Shown: piece by piece, positions 10,083 to 21,440 of the stretch
How positions within the stretch are numbered: position 1 is the first letter of the stretch
How the letters are laid out: each line of letters opens with the position of its first letter
Source of the DNA: Gigaspora rosea
Lineage: Eukaryota > Glomeromycota > Glomeromycetes > Diversisporales > Gigasporaceae
Direction: 5' to 3'
DNA length: 64,000 nt
Assembly: GCA_003550325.1 (NCBI GenBank)
Contig: QKWP01000041.1
Coordinates: forward strand, 27,615-91,614
Position numbers and translations under genes: made by a program
The notes under the pieces: generated by a model
What the model saw: the letters and a program-made list of their open reading frames with translations, nothing else
Databases searched by the model: none
Told to the model about the DNA's origin: nothing

Positions 10083-12110
10083 CTTAAATGATCTTATACT
10101 CACTCCCTAAATTAATGCGAATAAAAAGAAATTAAATAGTAAATAAACATGAACTTGAATAGCTTATTTTAATTACTTAGTTTAATAAATGTTCTTTATA
10201 CTCACAAACTAAATTAATGCGAATAAAAAGAAATTAAATAGTAAATAAACATGAACTTGAATAGCTTATTTTAATTACTTAGTTTAATACGTAAATGATC
10301 TTTATACTCACTTACTAAATTAATGCGAATAAAAAGAAATTAAATAGTAAATAAACATGAACTTGAATAGCTTATTTTAATTACTTAGTTTAATACGTAA
10401 ATGATCTTTATACTCACTTACTAAATTAATGCGAATAAAAAGAAATTAAATAGTAAATAAACATGAACTTGAATAGCTTATTTTAATTACTTAGTTTAAT
10501 ACGTAAATGATCTTTATACTCACTTACTAAATTAATGCGAATAAAAAGAAATTAAATAGTAAATAAACATGAACTTGAATAGCTTATTTTAATTACTTAG
10601 TTTAATACGTAAATGATCTTTATACTCACTTACTAAATTAATGCGAATAAAAAGAAATTAAATAGTAAATAAACATGAACTTGAATAGCTTATTTTAATT
10701 ACTTAGTTTAATACGTAAATGATCTTTATACTCACTTACTAAATTAATGCGAATAAAAAGAAATTAAATAGTAAATAAACATGAACTTGAATAGCTTATT
10801 TTAATTACTTAGTTTAATACGTAAATGATCTTTATACTCACTTACTAAATTAATGCGAATAAAAAGAAATTAAATAGTAAATAAACATGAACTTGAATAG
10901 CTTATTTTAATTACTTAGTTTAATACGTAAATGATCTTTATACTCACTTACTAAATTAATGCGAATAAAAAGAAATTAAATAGTAAATAAACATGAACTT
11001 GAATAGCTTATTTTAATTACTTAGTTTAATACGTAAATGATCTTTATACTCACTTACTAAATTAATGCGAATAAAAAGAAATTAAATAGTAAATAAACAT
11101 GAACTTGAATAGCTTATTTTAATTACTTAGTTTAATACGTAAATGATCTTTATACTCACTTACTAAATTAATGCGAATAAAAAGAAATTAAATAGTAAAT
11201 AAACATGAACTTGAATAGCTTATTTTAATTACTTAGTTTAATACGTAAATGATCTTTATACTCACTTACTAAATTAATGCGAATAAAAAGAAATTAAATA
11301 GTAAATAAACATGAACTTGAATAGCTTATTTTAATTACTTAGTTTAATACGTAAATGATCTTTATACTCACTTACTAAATTAATGCGAATAAAAAGAAAT
11401 TAAATAGTAAATAAACATGAACTTGAATAGCTTATTTTAATTACTTAGTTTAATACGTAAATGATCTTTATACTCACTTACTAAATTAATGCGAATAAAA
11501 AGAAATTAAATAGTAAATAAACATGAACTTGAATAGCTTATTTTAATTACTTAGTTTAATACGTAAATGATCTTTATACTCACTTACTAAATTAATGCGA
11601 ATAAAAAGAAATTAAATAGTAAATAAACATGAACTTGAATAGCTTATTTTAATTACTTAGTTTAATACGTAAATGATCTTTATACTCACAAACTAAATTA
11701 ATGCGAATAAAAAGAAATTAAATAGTAAATAAAAATGAACTTGAATAGCTTATTTTAATTACTTAGTTTAATACGTAAATGATCTTTATACTCACGAACT
11801 AATTAATGCAAAAAAAAAGAAATTAAATAGTAAATAAACATGAACTTGAATAGCTTATTTTAATTACTTAGTTTAATACGTAAATGATCTTTATACTCAC
11901 GCACTAAATTAATGCGAATAAAAAGAAATTAAATAGTAAATAAACATGAACTTGAATAGCTTATTTTAATTACTTAGCTTAATACGTAAATGATCTCTAT
12001 ACTCACAATCTATATTATTGCGAATAAAAAGAAATTAAATATTAAATAAATATGAACTTGAATAGCTTGTTTTAATTACTTAGTTTAATACGTAAATGAT
12101 CTTTATACGT
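10083..12110 (-). repeat. 106-bp tandem repeat, left array (about 19 units)
   Basis: The unit of 106 bp contains 'gcgaataaaaagaaattaaa' and 'gaatagcttattttaattac' and repeats with almost no change. A run of about a dozen central units shares the variant 'ctcacttact'; edge units carry 'cacaaact', 'cacgaact', 'cacgcact' or 'cacaatct'. Read on the minus strand, every unit opens with GTGAGTATA, has a pyrimidine-rich TTTAATTTCTTTTTATTCGC stretch and closes with TTAATTTAG. It thus has the signals of a spliceosomal intron. The array is interrupted at 12110 by the LTR retrotransposon and continues at 23404. Confidence 0.95.
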
Positions 12111-14523
12111 TGTGATGGGCTACGCCTCAAGTTTTTTTCAATTATTTGCTTATCCAGGAAATTCTCCCGATAGTTATATCGTATGATCGTATGATTTCTT
12201 CCGAAATCACGCCACGGTCATGAAAGGTTAGCATAGCCCCAGGTAAAGCCGCAGTGATTTCCGGCATGAGCACATGATAACTGCGCATGCCAGGGCCACA
12301 ATCCAGTTTGTGCCCTTGGTATTTCGCTGCTCATGTTTGTTTATTTCCCCTTTAGTAAATAATAGATTCACACATGTTAGCTTAGCCCACGTAGATGAAA
12401 CTAGTTTATGCCCTTGGCATTTAGCTGTCAATGTTTGTTTATACCCCTTTTGTAAACAATGTACTTAGCCTAGTTTTATTTCGCTTACGTCATAGTATAG
12501 ACATACGATGGGTTAACGGTGAATTGAAGGTGGAATTATAGTGATAAGGCGAAGATGTTTTCCTCAACACTTATGCCTCGAGGCTTGGAAAAGCCGCCTC
12601 TACCCTCCGCCTCAAAGAAATGAGGTCATGGAAAGGAAATCGTACATTAAAGAAAGATTTAATAAAAAACAATGTATTTATTAAGAGGGTAAAAAGTATA
12701 TAAGACCCTCCTTTTTGCGCTTCAATAAAGAAACTCTCAACTCACAATAGACAGAGTTTAAACTTGAATAACTCAGACGTACTTGAGTTTTAACCTTCGA
12801 AATAAGAGTAGAAGTGTTAAGAAGTTTTCCCTTGTTGTTAAACCTATTGTTATAGTAAACCCGCTTATTACACTTACCCTGTGACACGTTGTTACCTTTG
12901 TTAAAGTCGTGTCGTTTAGTTGTTACTACGTAACCTGCATTTCGAACCTAGTTTCGTTTATAACCCAGTTAGAGAAAGAAAGACCCAGTTAATCAGCATG
13001 GGGACTTTCTCAAATTTCGGAAAAGCTCAGGTTTATCATGTGGGAATCGGCCAATCAGCAGCAACCTCCCTAAGCACATGACACACTGTTGATTAGACAA
13101 TCGTTGAACGTGGTGAATATTCTCGAATTCTAAGAATTTTGAAGAAACTTTTCGTATCTGGGTACTAGCTAATACGACAACACGTTATTTTAGTGTGCAC
13201 ATCACAATCACTAGCAAATCAATCAAGCCTACACTCCTAATCATCGTTTTTCTAGTTGTTAAATGATTTTTAATAATAAAAATTTTTATTAAATAGGCTA
13301 TCGAAATACTTATACATACTATTAAGTAATATACGCATAATAAAATAATATAAACTTATTTGCAGGCCAGTCAACATTTTAAATATAGTTTTGTAGTTTT
13401 GGCTTAGTAGTAAGCGACATATTTATTTGACTAAAAAAATCCATCTTTAATTTTAGAAGTTTTTAATACAATAATCGAATTCCTATTTCTACTTAACATC
13501 TTGGTTTAGCAAAAAGGCCTAAATATAAAACGATAATAATAGTCAGTGAATTGGATGAACTAAACAAAAAAACCCCACGAAATCAGACATATTGAAGAAA
13601 CAACAACAAAAGAAAAAATTGCAAATAACTGTTGTAACTTAAATAATTAAGCAAAGTGTTACCTGGACTAAAAAAAAAGAAACTTCGTGATAATAAGAAT
13701 CGTAGAATAAATATAACATAGTAATTTTCTTTCTTTCATGTTGGCTATGGTTTGTTCGACACGTCTTAAACTTCAACTACTTTCGAATTTAAAAAAGAAT
13801 CTAGAAAAAAGAACATTCTGGCAAGTTAGAACATCACTGAACTTCTACTAAGTATTGTTATTATCTGTATATAATATTTCTATTGATTACAGACCTCCTC
13901 ATTACGGCATGATGCAACATGATGCAACTTGATTTCCTATAGAGACGTTTGCTACGAAGTTATTCAATTAGTGGAATAGTGCACCGATACTAGTTTTTTT
14001 CATAAGTTTGCTTATACGCGAAGTTCCGGTTTTACTAGTCTATGCAATATAAATACTCATGTAACATAGATCCCAGAATTCATCAGAATCGAATGTCTCC
14101 CATGCTCAGTTAATCACCTGATATATATATACACATTAATCGGTTAACCCTTTTGATTATCAGATATATCAAATAATCAATCTCCGATATTGATTGATTA
14201 ATCACCTGCATCAATATCGGCTTGCCGATTAATTATATTTAACCCAATAACCTTATACCCCTAGATTAAATAGATAGATATAAAAGTGGGATTAAACCAC
14301 TTCAAGACAACTATACATAGTAAGAAAAGAAATACTTACCTTCGTTTATCCAAGCTGCAGCAAGACCCACAAGACCTTCGAGACCCGGACCAAATCTTCC
14401 ACGCCTCTTTCTGCCTGCCAAGTCGAGGATCTAAAGTCTTGTACACCTATAGGACATTTGTTTAGATAGTTAGTGGTGTTGATAGTTGTATTTAACATAT
14501 AACCCGATAGCCTTGCCCTCACA
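12111..14523 (+). repeat. 5' LTR (about 1.29 kb plus a 1.12-kb insertion)
   Basis: It is homologous to the 3' LTR along its length except for the insert at 12995-14106 (plus the duplicated target 14107-14115) and a deletion of about 20 bp near 12663. A TATATAAG box (12697-12704) is followed 20 bp later by AATAAA (12724-12729), the usual U3/R arrangement. A CCGATATTGAT..ATCAATATCGG hairpin lies near 14187-14223. The LTR ends in CA at 14523. Confidence 0.9.
12995..14106. mobile_element. Mutator-like (MULE-type) non-autonomous element in the 5' LTR
   Basis: This 1,112-bp sequence is absent from the 3' LTR. It is flanked by a 9-bp direct repeat CAGTTAATC (12986-12994 and 14107-14115) and begins AGCATGGGGAC, with the near-inverted GTCTCCCATGCT at its end. 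A 9-bp target duplication is typical of Mutator-like elements, though these TIRs are short. No transposase frame is present. Confidence 0.65.
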
Positions 14524-14545
14524 ATTGGTGGTGACTGTGAGATCA
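14524..14545 (+). promoter_or_regulatory. Probable primer binding site of the retroelement
   Basis: Immediately after the CA end of the 5' LTR comes 'attggtggtgactgtgagat', where the tRNA-primed minus-strand start should lie. I could not assign the primer tRNA from memory. Confidence 0.45.
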
Positions 14546-14633
14546 GACTACTCTAATTAATACCGGTAAACGTACTGCAAATTACCTTCAAAAATAATAA
14601 AAAGTATACCTGAGAAGTTCAATCACTTGAAAA

Positions 14634-15620
14634 ATGTCAGACATTGATAATTTTGAGGAAGAACGACCTGTACCACCCTATGAACCACGGGCTGAAGAAG
14701 ATGAAGAACCGCAGCAAGAACTCAATCGGACCCAAAATCTTCTACGCGACATAGCTCAAGCTTTCAGAGATATCGCTATGCATGATGTCCCACTGACCCC
14801 TAGGAAGAATAATTGGGTACATGTGAAGACACTTAAAGGAGAAGATGACGAAGACCCTGTTGAGTAAATCGAAGCCTTTGAATGAGCCGCTGACGCTAAT
14901 AATTGGGGCCAGAGAAGGAAAATTTGTATAGCATCTGGCCACCTAGCCGGAATTGCAGCTAGCTGGTATAATGATACCAAGGAGGACCTATTATATTGGG
15001 ATGATGATCGTAACCCCAATGACAGCTTTGTGCAGTCCTTTGTAAAATACTTTGCCACCCCAGAACGAAGACACCAATGGCAAATTGAGTTGAATACTCT
15101 GGTGCAAGGTGAAAGTGAAAAGGTCGACAAATACGCCCATAAATTTAAAAGACTGTTGAAAAAGGTTGACCCAGACCATAGACTCCCGGACACCTATGTA
15201 GTAAGGATGTTCTTTGGGGGGACTAAAAGGGAAGACCGCGGCCCTAATGTCTCTTGGTGATCCCGAAAATCTGGACGAAGCTATAACCGCAGCTAGAAGA
15301 ATTGAAGCTGGGAATTATTATAAAAATAAGAAGAAAAATGAGCTCAACAAACCTTAGTAGAGGAGTTAATCCAACAAATGCAACAAATGGCGGCCAATTA
15401 TGCTAAGCTAACGACCAGTCTCGCCACAGGAACTGAAGTTAGTACCTCATCACCATCACATAGAACATACACACCTCGACCATCGAACTGAAATGAATTG
15501 ACTTGTTTCAAGTGTGGGAAGAGGGGTCATATCGCCCGATACTGCCTTTCCGAAAGGTGTCAAACCACTAGGACTCCGCCCACTAACGCCACCCTGGTAA
15601 TAGTCAACCTCGAACAATCA
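14634..15620 (+). pseudogene. Retroelement gag (capsid and zinc knuckle), broken
   Basis: The frame starts with ATG at 14634 (MSDIDNFEEERPVPPYEP). It stops at 14865, resumes after shifts, and covers a Ty3-type capsid segment (about 14870-15260) that includes WYNDTKEDLL and YAHKFKRLLKKVDP. A CCHC zinc knuckle follows (CFKCGKRGHIARYC, 15501-15542). At least two in-frame stops replace probable Trp codons (TGG to TGA) and there are one or two frameshifts. Gag binds and packages the element RNA in particles; this copy cannot make a complete one. Confidence 0.8.
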
Positions 15621-15622
15621 AT

Positions 15623-16203
15623 TTGTGTGAGTTGTATCACCCTGAGCTGGAGGAAGAGCTCTATGCCATCAAACGGAAGGAAAGATCTGAAAATGAGACA
15701 AATTGGGATGAAAGACTGCGGAAAAGAGCCGCTAATGAACCAGATAACCCACCCCAAGTAACCAATTCTACTCCTATGGAGGTGACACAACAACTACTCC
15801 AACCTGAAGCCACAGCCCGCCCAAGACATAAGAAAGGACCATCTGTGGTAGATCAGATTCCCCTATATAATATTACAAGGGATATGCTATCCAACATGCC
15901 AATGCAATCTATGGGCAGTTGCTACAAATCTCGAAACAAAGGCAGCATTTAGCTCAAGCTCTTAGACGACCTGCTATACCAGTGCCGGAGGAAGCTAACC
16001 TAGCTGAGCCTATACCTGGTACCAAGACTACAGCAGCAAAGTGCTATGTAAGGTTTAAAAATAACCCAATAATGGCCATAGTAGACTCCGGCGCAGCTGT
16101 TAGCATTATGTCCAAAAAGCTTCTAGATAAGCTAGTCCTTTATATTCAGGAGGCATCTACAGCAGTCGTAGTTACGGCTGATAGTACTCAAAACGTGCCT
16201 TAG
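15623..16203 (+). pseudogene. Retroelement protease region
   Basis: Two overlapping frames (15623-15952 and 15919-16203) continue the polyprotein. The second contains the aspartic protease active site IVDSGAAVSIMS, close to the retropepsin D-S/T-G consensus. The frame ends at a TAG at 16201-16203; coding sense continues downstream in a frame entered at about 16286 (LLGIDWLQ, the usual end of the retropepsin fold). A one-base shift separates the two main frames. Confidence 0.75.
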
Positions 16204-16285
16204 GAAAATATCTGGTGTTAAATTAGCCGTTGGAAGTACCCTCATACCTACCAATTTTCAAATCATCGAATCCCCGGACGAAACT

Positions 16286-17823
16286 ATGCTCCTAGGAATT
16301 GATTGGCTCCAGAAAATAAGAGCCCATATAAACTTTGATGAAAATAAGCTCATTTTTCATTACTTAGAGAAAAGTGTCGAAATTCCTATTATCCAAACCC
16401 GGGAAGGCCCATCGGACCTCCCAGAAGAACCTATAGTAAAGGACGAGGAAGATGTCTTCGATACATATGAAGAAGAGGACATAGAAGAGGTAGAGAGCTA
16501 CCATACCAATAATATGGAGACTCCACGCCCGTCTCTGTATGATGAAGTATCCAGTCCTGCTATATATCTTACCGACCTTGAGGAGTTACCCACTTCCGAT
16601 CATACCGATACTGATATGACCCCTAGAGATACGGTTGAACAATTAATATCGGAAGCAGATATGGACGGAGCACAAAAAGAAGTGGTAGCATGCCTCATAA
16701 AAGATTACAAGGATTTATTCCCAAGTCATCCCGATGAGTTAGGTTACGCTGCTGAGGTCCAACATGAAATTGATACTAGTGATACAAGACCTATAACACA
16801 AACTGCCTTTCGAATGGCATCGGATGCTCAAGCATTTCTAGAAAAAGAAATTGAAAAATTATTAAAGAAGGGGCTAATATGGGGCCATTGCAATAGAAAG
16901 GGCCCAAACTCCCCTAACAATCAAATTTGATTTCTTTCAAGTTGGATTAATCTTGAGGTGGGCTATACTTTTCAATTACAAATGAAAATTAGTTTGCATA
17001 ATAAAAAATCAAGATATTTTAAAAAAAGTTTTTAGAAGACTTGTAAGTCACGAGATTACCCGATATGATCAACCAATCAAATCGCATAATTTTTGATTGA
17101 CCCGGATCAGTCCGAAAAAATAAACATGATTTTCTCAAAATTATATATTTCCGAGTTTTGGCCCTTTCTACTGCAATGGCCCCATATATGAAATTAAAAG
17201 CCCGTGGACCCCTTGTGGTTATAGTCCTAAAGAAAAACAGAAAATTAAGTTTGTGCGTCGATTATTGTAAGCTAAACTCCGTAACCAAAAAGGATACTTA
17301 TCCTTTACACCGGATCGACGATCTACTGGAAGTATTTGGGACGGCTCAGTGGTTCTTCAGCCTTGACCTAGCCAGTAGCTACTGGCAAATCAGAGTATGG
17401 CCTAGTGACCAAGAAAAAATGTCATTCATAACCAAGCAAGGAGTGTATGCCTTTAAGGTTATGCCTTTTGGCTTATATAATGCCCCAGCTACATTTCAGA
17501 GGACTATGAATCACGTGCTCCACGAGTATATTGGTCACCATGTTGTAGTCTATCTTGATGATATAATTATATACTCCCCTACATTCGAAAAGCACCTGGA
17601 GCATCTCCAAAAAGTCTTCATCAAAATTCGTACAGCAGGACTAAAACTGAATCTGGAGAAGTGTGACCTATTTTGTAAAGAAATAAAATTTTTAGGTCAT
17701 GTGGTAAGTAAGAATGGTATATGGCCTGACCTTGATAAGGTCGTTAAGGTAAAGGAGATCCCTACCCCTACCAACTTAAGAACACTTCGAGGGTTCATCG
17801 GTCTCGCCTCTTATTACCGGTGA
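16286..17823 (+). pseudogene. Retroelement reverse transcriptase, split by a MITE
   Basis: The upstream part (16286-16880) carries the end of the protease fold, an acidic spacer, and the start of RT (EVQHEIDTSDTRPI, FLEKEIEKLLKKGLI). It is then cut by a 303-bp MITE. After it, 17184-17823 holds the RT palm: LCVDYCKLN, FFSLDLASSYWQI, MPFGLYNAPATFQR, the catalytic YLDDIIIY and LKLNLEKC..FLGHVVS. This is the canonical Ty3/gypsy order. The frame then meets a TGA at 17821-17823 where related proteins have Arg (CGA). The copy is inactive. Confidence 0.9.
16881..17183. mobile_element. 303-bp MITE (GGGGCCATTGCA TIR) inside the RT
   Basis: The left end GGGGCCATTGCAATAGAAAG is inverted at the right end (CTTTCTACTGCAATGGCCCC) over about 26 bp with one or two mismatches. 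The flanks are ATAT on both sides, so either a 4-bp ATAT duplication or TA with a T/A terminal base. Its removal rejoins the RT reading frame, so it inserted after the retroelement. It is non-coding. Confidence 0.85.
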
Positions 17824-18345
17824 TTTATCCCTCAGTTTGCAACCATAGCCAAACCTTACACCAGCTGTTAGAGAAAGGAGTAGAGTATGAGTGGAAACAA
17901 GCCCAAGAAAAGGCTTTTAAGGACTTAAAAAATTACCTGATATCAGCCCCCATATTGCGGTATCTCGATTTCGATTGAATATTTTACCTACATACTGATG
18001 CCTCGGGTATCGGCCTGGGCGCAGTATTAGCCCAAAAGGACGAGCATAAGAGGGAGTATGTTGTAGCTTATGCAAGCAAAAGTCTCATTTGACCAGAAAG
18101 AAACTACACCGCTACGGAATTAGAATGTTATGCTGTGGTGTGGGCCATAGAATATTTCCATCACTACTTAGGCTATAAATCCTTTGTAGTTGTCACTGAC
18201 CATTCCGCCCTCAAATGGCTACAAAAATCAGCTCTCAAAGGTCACAGGGCCTGGTGGATATTGTGACTACAGCTCTATAATGTTACTATAGTACACCGTG
18301 CTGGAAGGGTACATCATAACGCAGATGCTCTATCAAGAATGATTA
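17824..18345 (+). pseudogene. Retroelement RNase H domain, with stops
   Basis: The frame continuing from RT reads [16 protein letters not shown], then [28 protein letters not shown] and HNADALSR. These hold the D, E, D and D residues of the Ty3-type RNase H that degrades the RNA strand during reverse transcription. In-frame TGA stops occur where Arg (CGA) or Trp (TGG) is expected, near 17978, 18091 and 18264. Confidence 0.85.
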
Positions 18346-19640
18346 AAGACTCACCTGCAAAAATCGACCCTCACACCAAAATTATTGGTCCCTGAAACCC
18401 CAGGAAAGGGCCTATCAGCAAACCCGTGACTGAGTTAACTGAACCAGAAGTAGAGATTTTTGAGTGTCCTGGAAAAACTCTTGTGAATGGAATGAAAAAA
18501 TAAACGGCTGGCCCACTAAGCAAATGGACTTTGCAGGTTGGAATATCGAAATAGAAGAAGGGTTGGCCGCTATAAATGAGTGGACGGGGTGGGAGAGTGA
18601 GGAAGAAATGTCAGATTCTGGATACTCCAGTTACGAAGAAATTACCAACAGTCAACTCCAAGCAGAAAGATATCGGGAAGAACTGCTACAGCAACTCACC
18701 CGAGACTTGTGGGCTGAAACAACCTGGGTAGGGCAAGTAGGGTACCATGTGATTGATATCTCCGATACTGATTCCACCTCCGCAGTGACATGGACGAAAC
18801 GTATCTTATCAATATATCCGCATAAGGGGAAGAAGAAGAAGGGGGAGGGCGCATGCCTGAGTTTGAAAGTAGTGAAGATTTTCATATTATTGAAGGCCCC
18901 CTCGTATTTACCCAGCATACCCACCTAGTGAATGGGATATACATGCCCTAGCCATTACTGACGATGGATATACGTCAGAAGAAGATATGTCCACCTCTGA
19001 TGAAGAGATGAGTTGGAACCGGTGTGACTTTCTGTAAAAAAAAAAAAAAAAAATATATATACAAAAAAAAAAAAAAATTTTATAAAGATATATGAAAAAA
19101 AAGAGAAATATACATACCTATATACATACCAAATAAAACAGACCCAATATTAGAGCTGGTTGATCAGGATGAAATAGGGCAAGTAAAGGGGCCCTATCTA
19201 ACCAAACTTTGATTATTAGTAAATTAAAGTTAGACTATTACAGCACTTAAAAACTTAAGAGGGAAACAACTACCATATGACTCAACTTCCATACGCTGAA
19301 GGAAACCAGTGGTGCATCGAGATCTTTCCAAAGCAAGAATATTTTGAATACAGCGCCACACAGAAGTCATATCGGCAAGAAGCTGAACTAGAGAGAAAGC
19401 AACTGGGAAAATAACCTAAAGAAGAAGTCCTAAACTCGAAGTTAGTCAAGGGTGGTGAAGAAGAAAAACACCCAAGAAAAAGAAAGGAAAAAGATACCTC
19501 CAAGTTCGAAACCCGACACTAAACCCAATCCAGCCCAGGTCGTCGGTATCCTGGCAGAAGGAGAATACAAAGAGAGAAGAAGAATGGAGTCTTTACAATA
19601 TCAAGCAATCAAGACCTACTTATAGCATCGCCAGTACCCC
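18346..19640 (+). other. Long acidic linker between RNase H and integrase
   Basis: About 1.3 kb separates RNase H from integrase, far more than the short tether usual in Ty3/gypsy. It contains a 154-codon frame (18464-18928) rich in Trp, Glu, Ser and Asp (WNIEIEEGLAAINEWTGWES), a poly-A/AT tract around 19038-19080, and a K/E/R-rich stretch to 19560. Part of it (about 19500-19556) resembles sequence near the 3' end (21965-22014), which suggests an internal duplication. Function unknown. Confidence 0.6.
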
Positions 19641-19670
19641 TCCCACTTTGATGAACCTCAGAGAAAGCAC

Positions 19671-20858
19671 TTGGAGAAGCAAAGTCGATTCTTTCAATTA
19701 GAAAAAGGAGCCTTATACAGGAAAAATCGAAAGAAGAAATTAATCAAAGTTCTCCAGAAAGGAGAAGTAGATATTATCCTTGCTCTCGCCCATGACCACC
19801 CCTTGGGTGCACACTTCGGAAAGGATATCATGTTCAATAAACTGCGCGATTATTACTACTGGCCAAAAATGTACCAGGATATAAGGGAGTATGTCAAGAC
19901 TTGTGAAAGTTGCCAAAAGCACGGAGCTCAGAGATCATGTGAACCTTTACACCCGATACCAGTAGAGGCTCCGTTCTACATGAACAGAATTGATATAGTA
20001 GGACCACTACCGGTTACCACACGTACCAACCGGTATATTGTGGTGGCCACCGATTATATGACTAAAGGCCTGAAGCCCTGCCATCCCGAAAGATAATGCC
20101 AAAGAAGTAGCCAAATTTATCTACGAGAAAATAATCTGCTGATATGGGTGTCCTCAAAGCATATTGTCTGATAGAGGTTCATATTTCTGTAACCGCCTTA
20201 TCGACTAACTACTGGCTGAACTATCGGTAACCCACTACTACTCTACCCTGTACCACCTGCAGACTAACGGGTTGTTAGAGCAGTTCAACAAGACCCTATG
20301 TAGCTCTTTGGCTTGGTTAATAGAAAATGTGCAGAATTAGGACTTGCTTATAGCCCCCATCCTATTTGCATATCGGACTGCCAAGCAAGCTTCTACTCAT
20401 GAAACACCTTTCTACCTCGTATATGAGAGAAAGGCCAAGCTACCCTTACACCCTAGTGATTCCTCAGACCTACTCTATGGGACAATAATTCAGTGGATAT
20501 ATGAAGTCGAACATGACCTACAATGAGCCCAGGAGGAGGCAGTGCAGCAGATACAGGCTGCCCAAAACAAACAGAAGGCACAATACAACCAACAAATCAT
20601 TGCCACCCCTGCTACGCCATAGACGATAAAGTGCTCGTTTACAATGCATGAATAATGGGAACTCGAAGCCACAAATTTGAATCTAAATGGAAGGGACCGT
20701 ACTATATACATGCTGTACTCACCAATGGTGCCTATAAGCTCTGTGAATTGGGCGGAAAAGTTGTTGCAACTCCTATAAATGGAAGGTTATTAAAGCCTAT
20801 CATGAAAGAAAAGTTTAAAAGTAATGAGCATATGCTCACTACCAACCGTACCTTTTAG
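19671..20858 (+). pseudogene. Retroelement integrase, broken
   Basis: It contains the HHCC zinc domain (LAHDHPLGAHFG with CESCQKHG), the catalytic core (DIVGPLPV, ILSDRGSYF, and a QTNGLLEQFNKTL region for the Glu), and a C-terminal FESKWKGPYYIHAVLTNGAY segment typical of Ty3 integrases. Stops at several points (for example near 20142, 20206, 20338 and 20524) replace CGA, CAA or TGG codons. No chromodomain is recognised. Integrase joins element cDNA to host DNA; this copy is dead. Confidence 0.85.
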
Positions 20859-20919
20859 GGTTAACCTTCATAACCACAGTTAAAAAAAACCCCCCGATAT
20901 ATATATATATATTTTTCTA

Positions 20920-21440
20920 CTTTAATTACTATGAATACTACCGCATCTATCCAAATTTATATCGATCTCGTACTATTAACCTCTCTGTGGACGATATCCC
21001 AACTTACCCTTATTCCCCCGAGCACACACTCGTCCAAAAAGCAACTTTTGCTTACGGGGGGATAGTAGACGCACTAGAAGGAGAAAATCGTATAGAAAGT
21101 CTAGTTCACGCTTTCTATTTAGGGGAGATGATAAATCGAAGCCCAAGGAGAGAAGTTCATAAACTCAAAAGGATCATCCCCTGATACTATACCGATGCTG
21201 CCATCAGGACTCACCATTTATTTGAACATCACGGGGTAGGGCAGCTGTATTGCACTAATTGGACAACCCTGTCCAAAATCCGTAATCTATCCCAAAGCGA
21301 ATATGAAGAATTGCTCCTATAAAAAGAGCATAATAAAGTGTGTGACATTAGGTATAAAAGCGGATGGTCACGACTGATATGTGCGAGGTTGGGGCACATT
21401 ATCGCATAGAGGGACTTATTGTTACAATAAAAAAAAAAAA
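20920..21440 (+). pseudogene. Extra 3' ORF of the retroelement (function unknown)
   Basis: Downstream of integrase, where an env-like gene would lie, a frame reads YYEYYRIYPNLYRSRTINLS, then YPYSPEHTLVQKATFAYGGI, IESLVHAFYLGEMINRSP and HLFEHHGVGQLYCTNWTTLS, with three stops. No signal peptide or membrane segment is seen, so it does not look like an envelope protein. The sequence reads as a genuine decayed protein, but I do not recognise a family. Confidence 0.55.

Noticed and set aside
10083-12110. CRISPR-like array
   Set aside because: Repeats are contiguous 106-bp units with no unique spacers, in a eukaryotic context.
12228-12468. Open frames on both strands in the 5' LTR
   Set aside because: They sit in LTR U3 sequence, are repeated in part in the 3' LTR with changes, and carry no protein signature.
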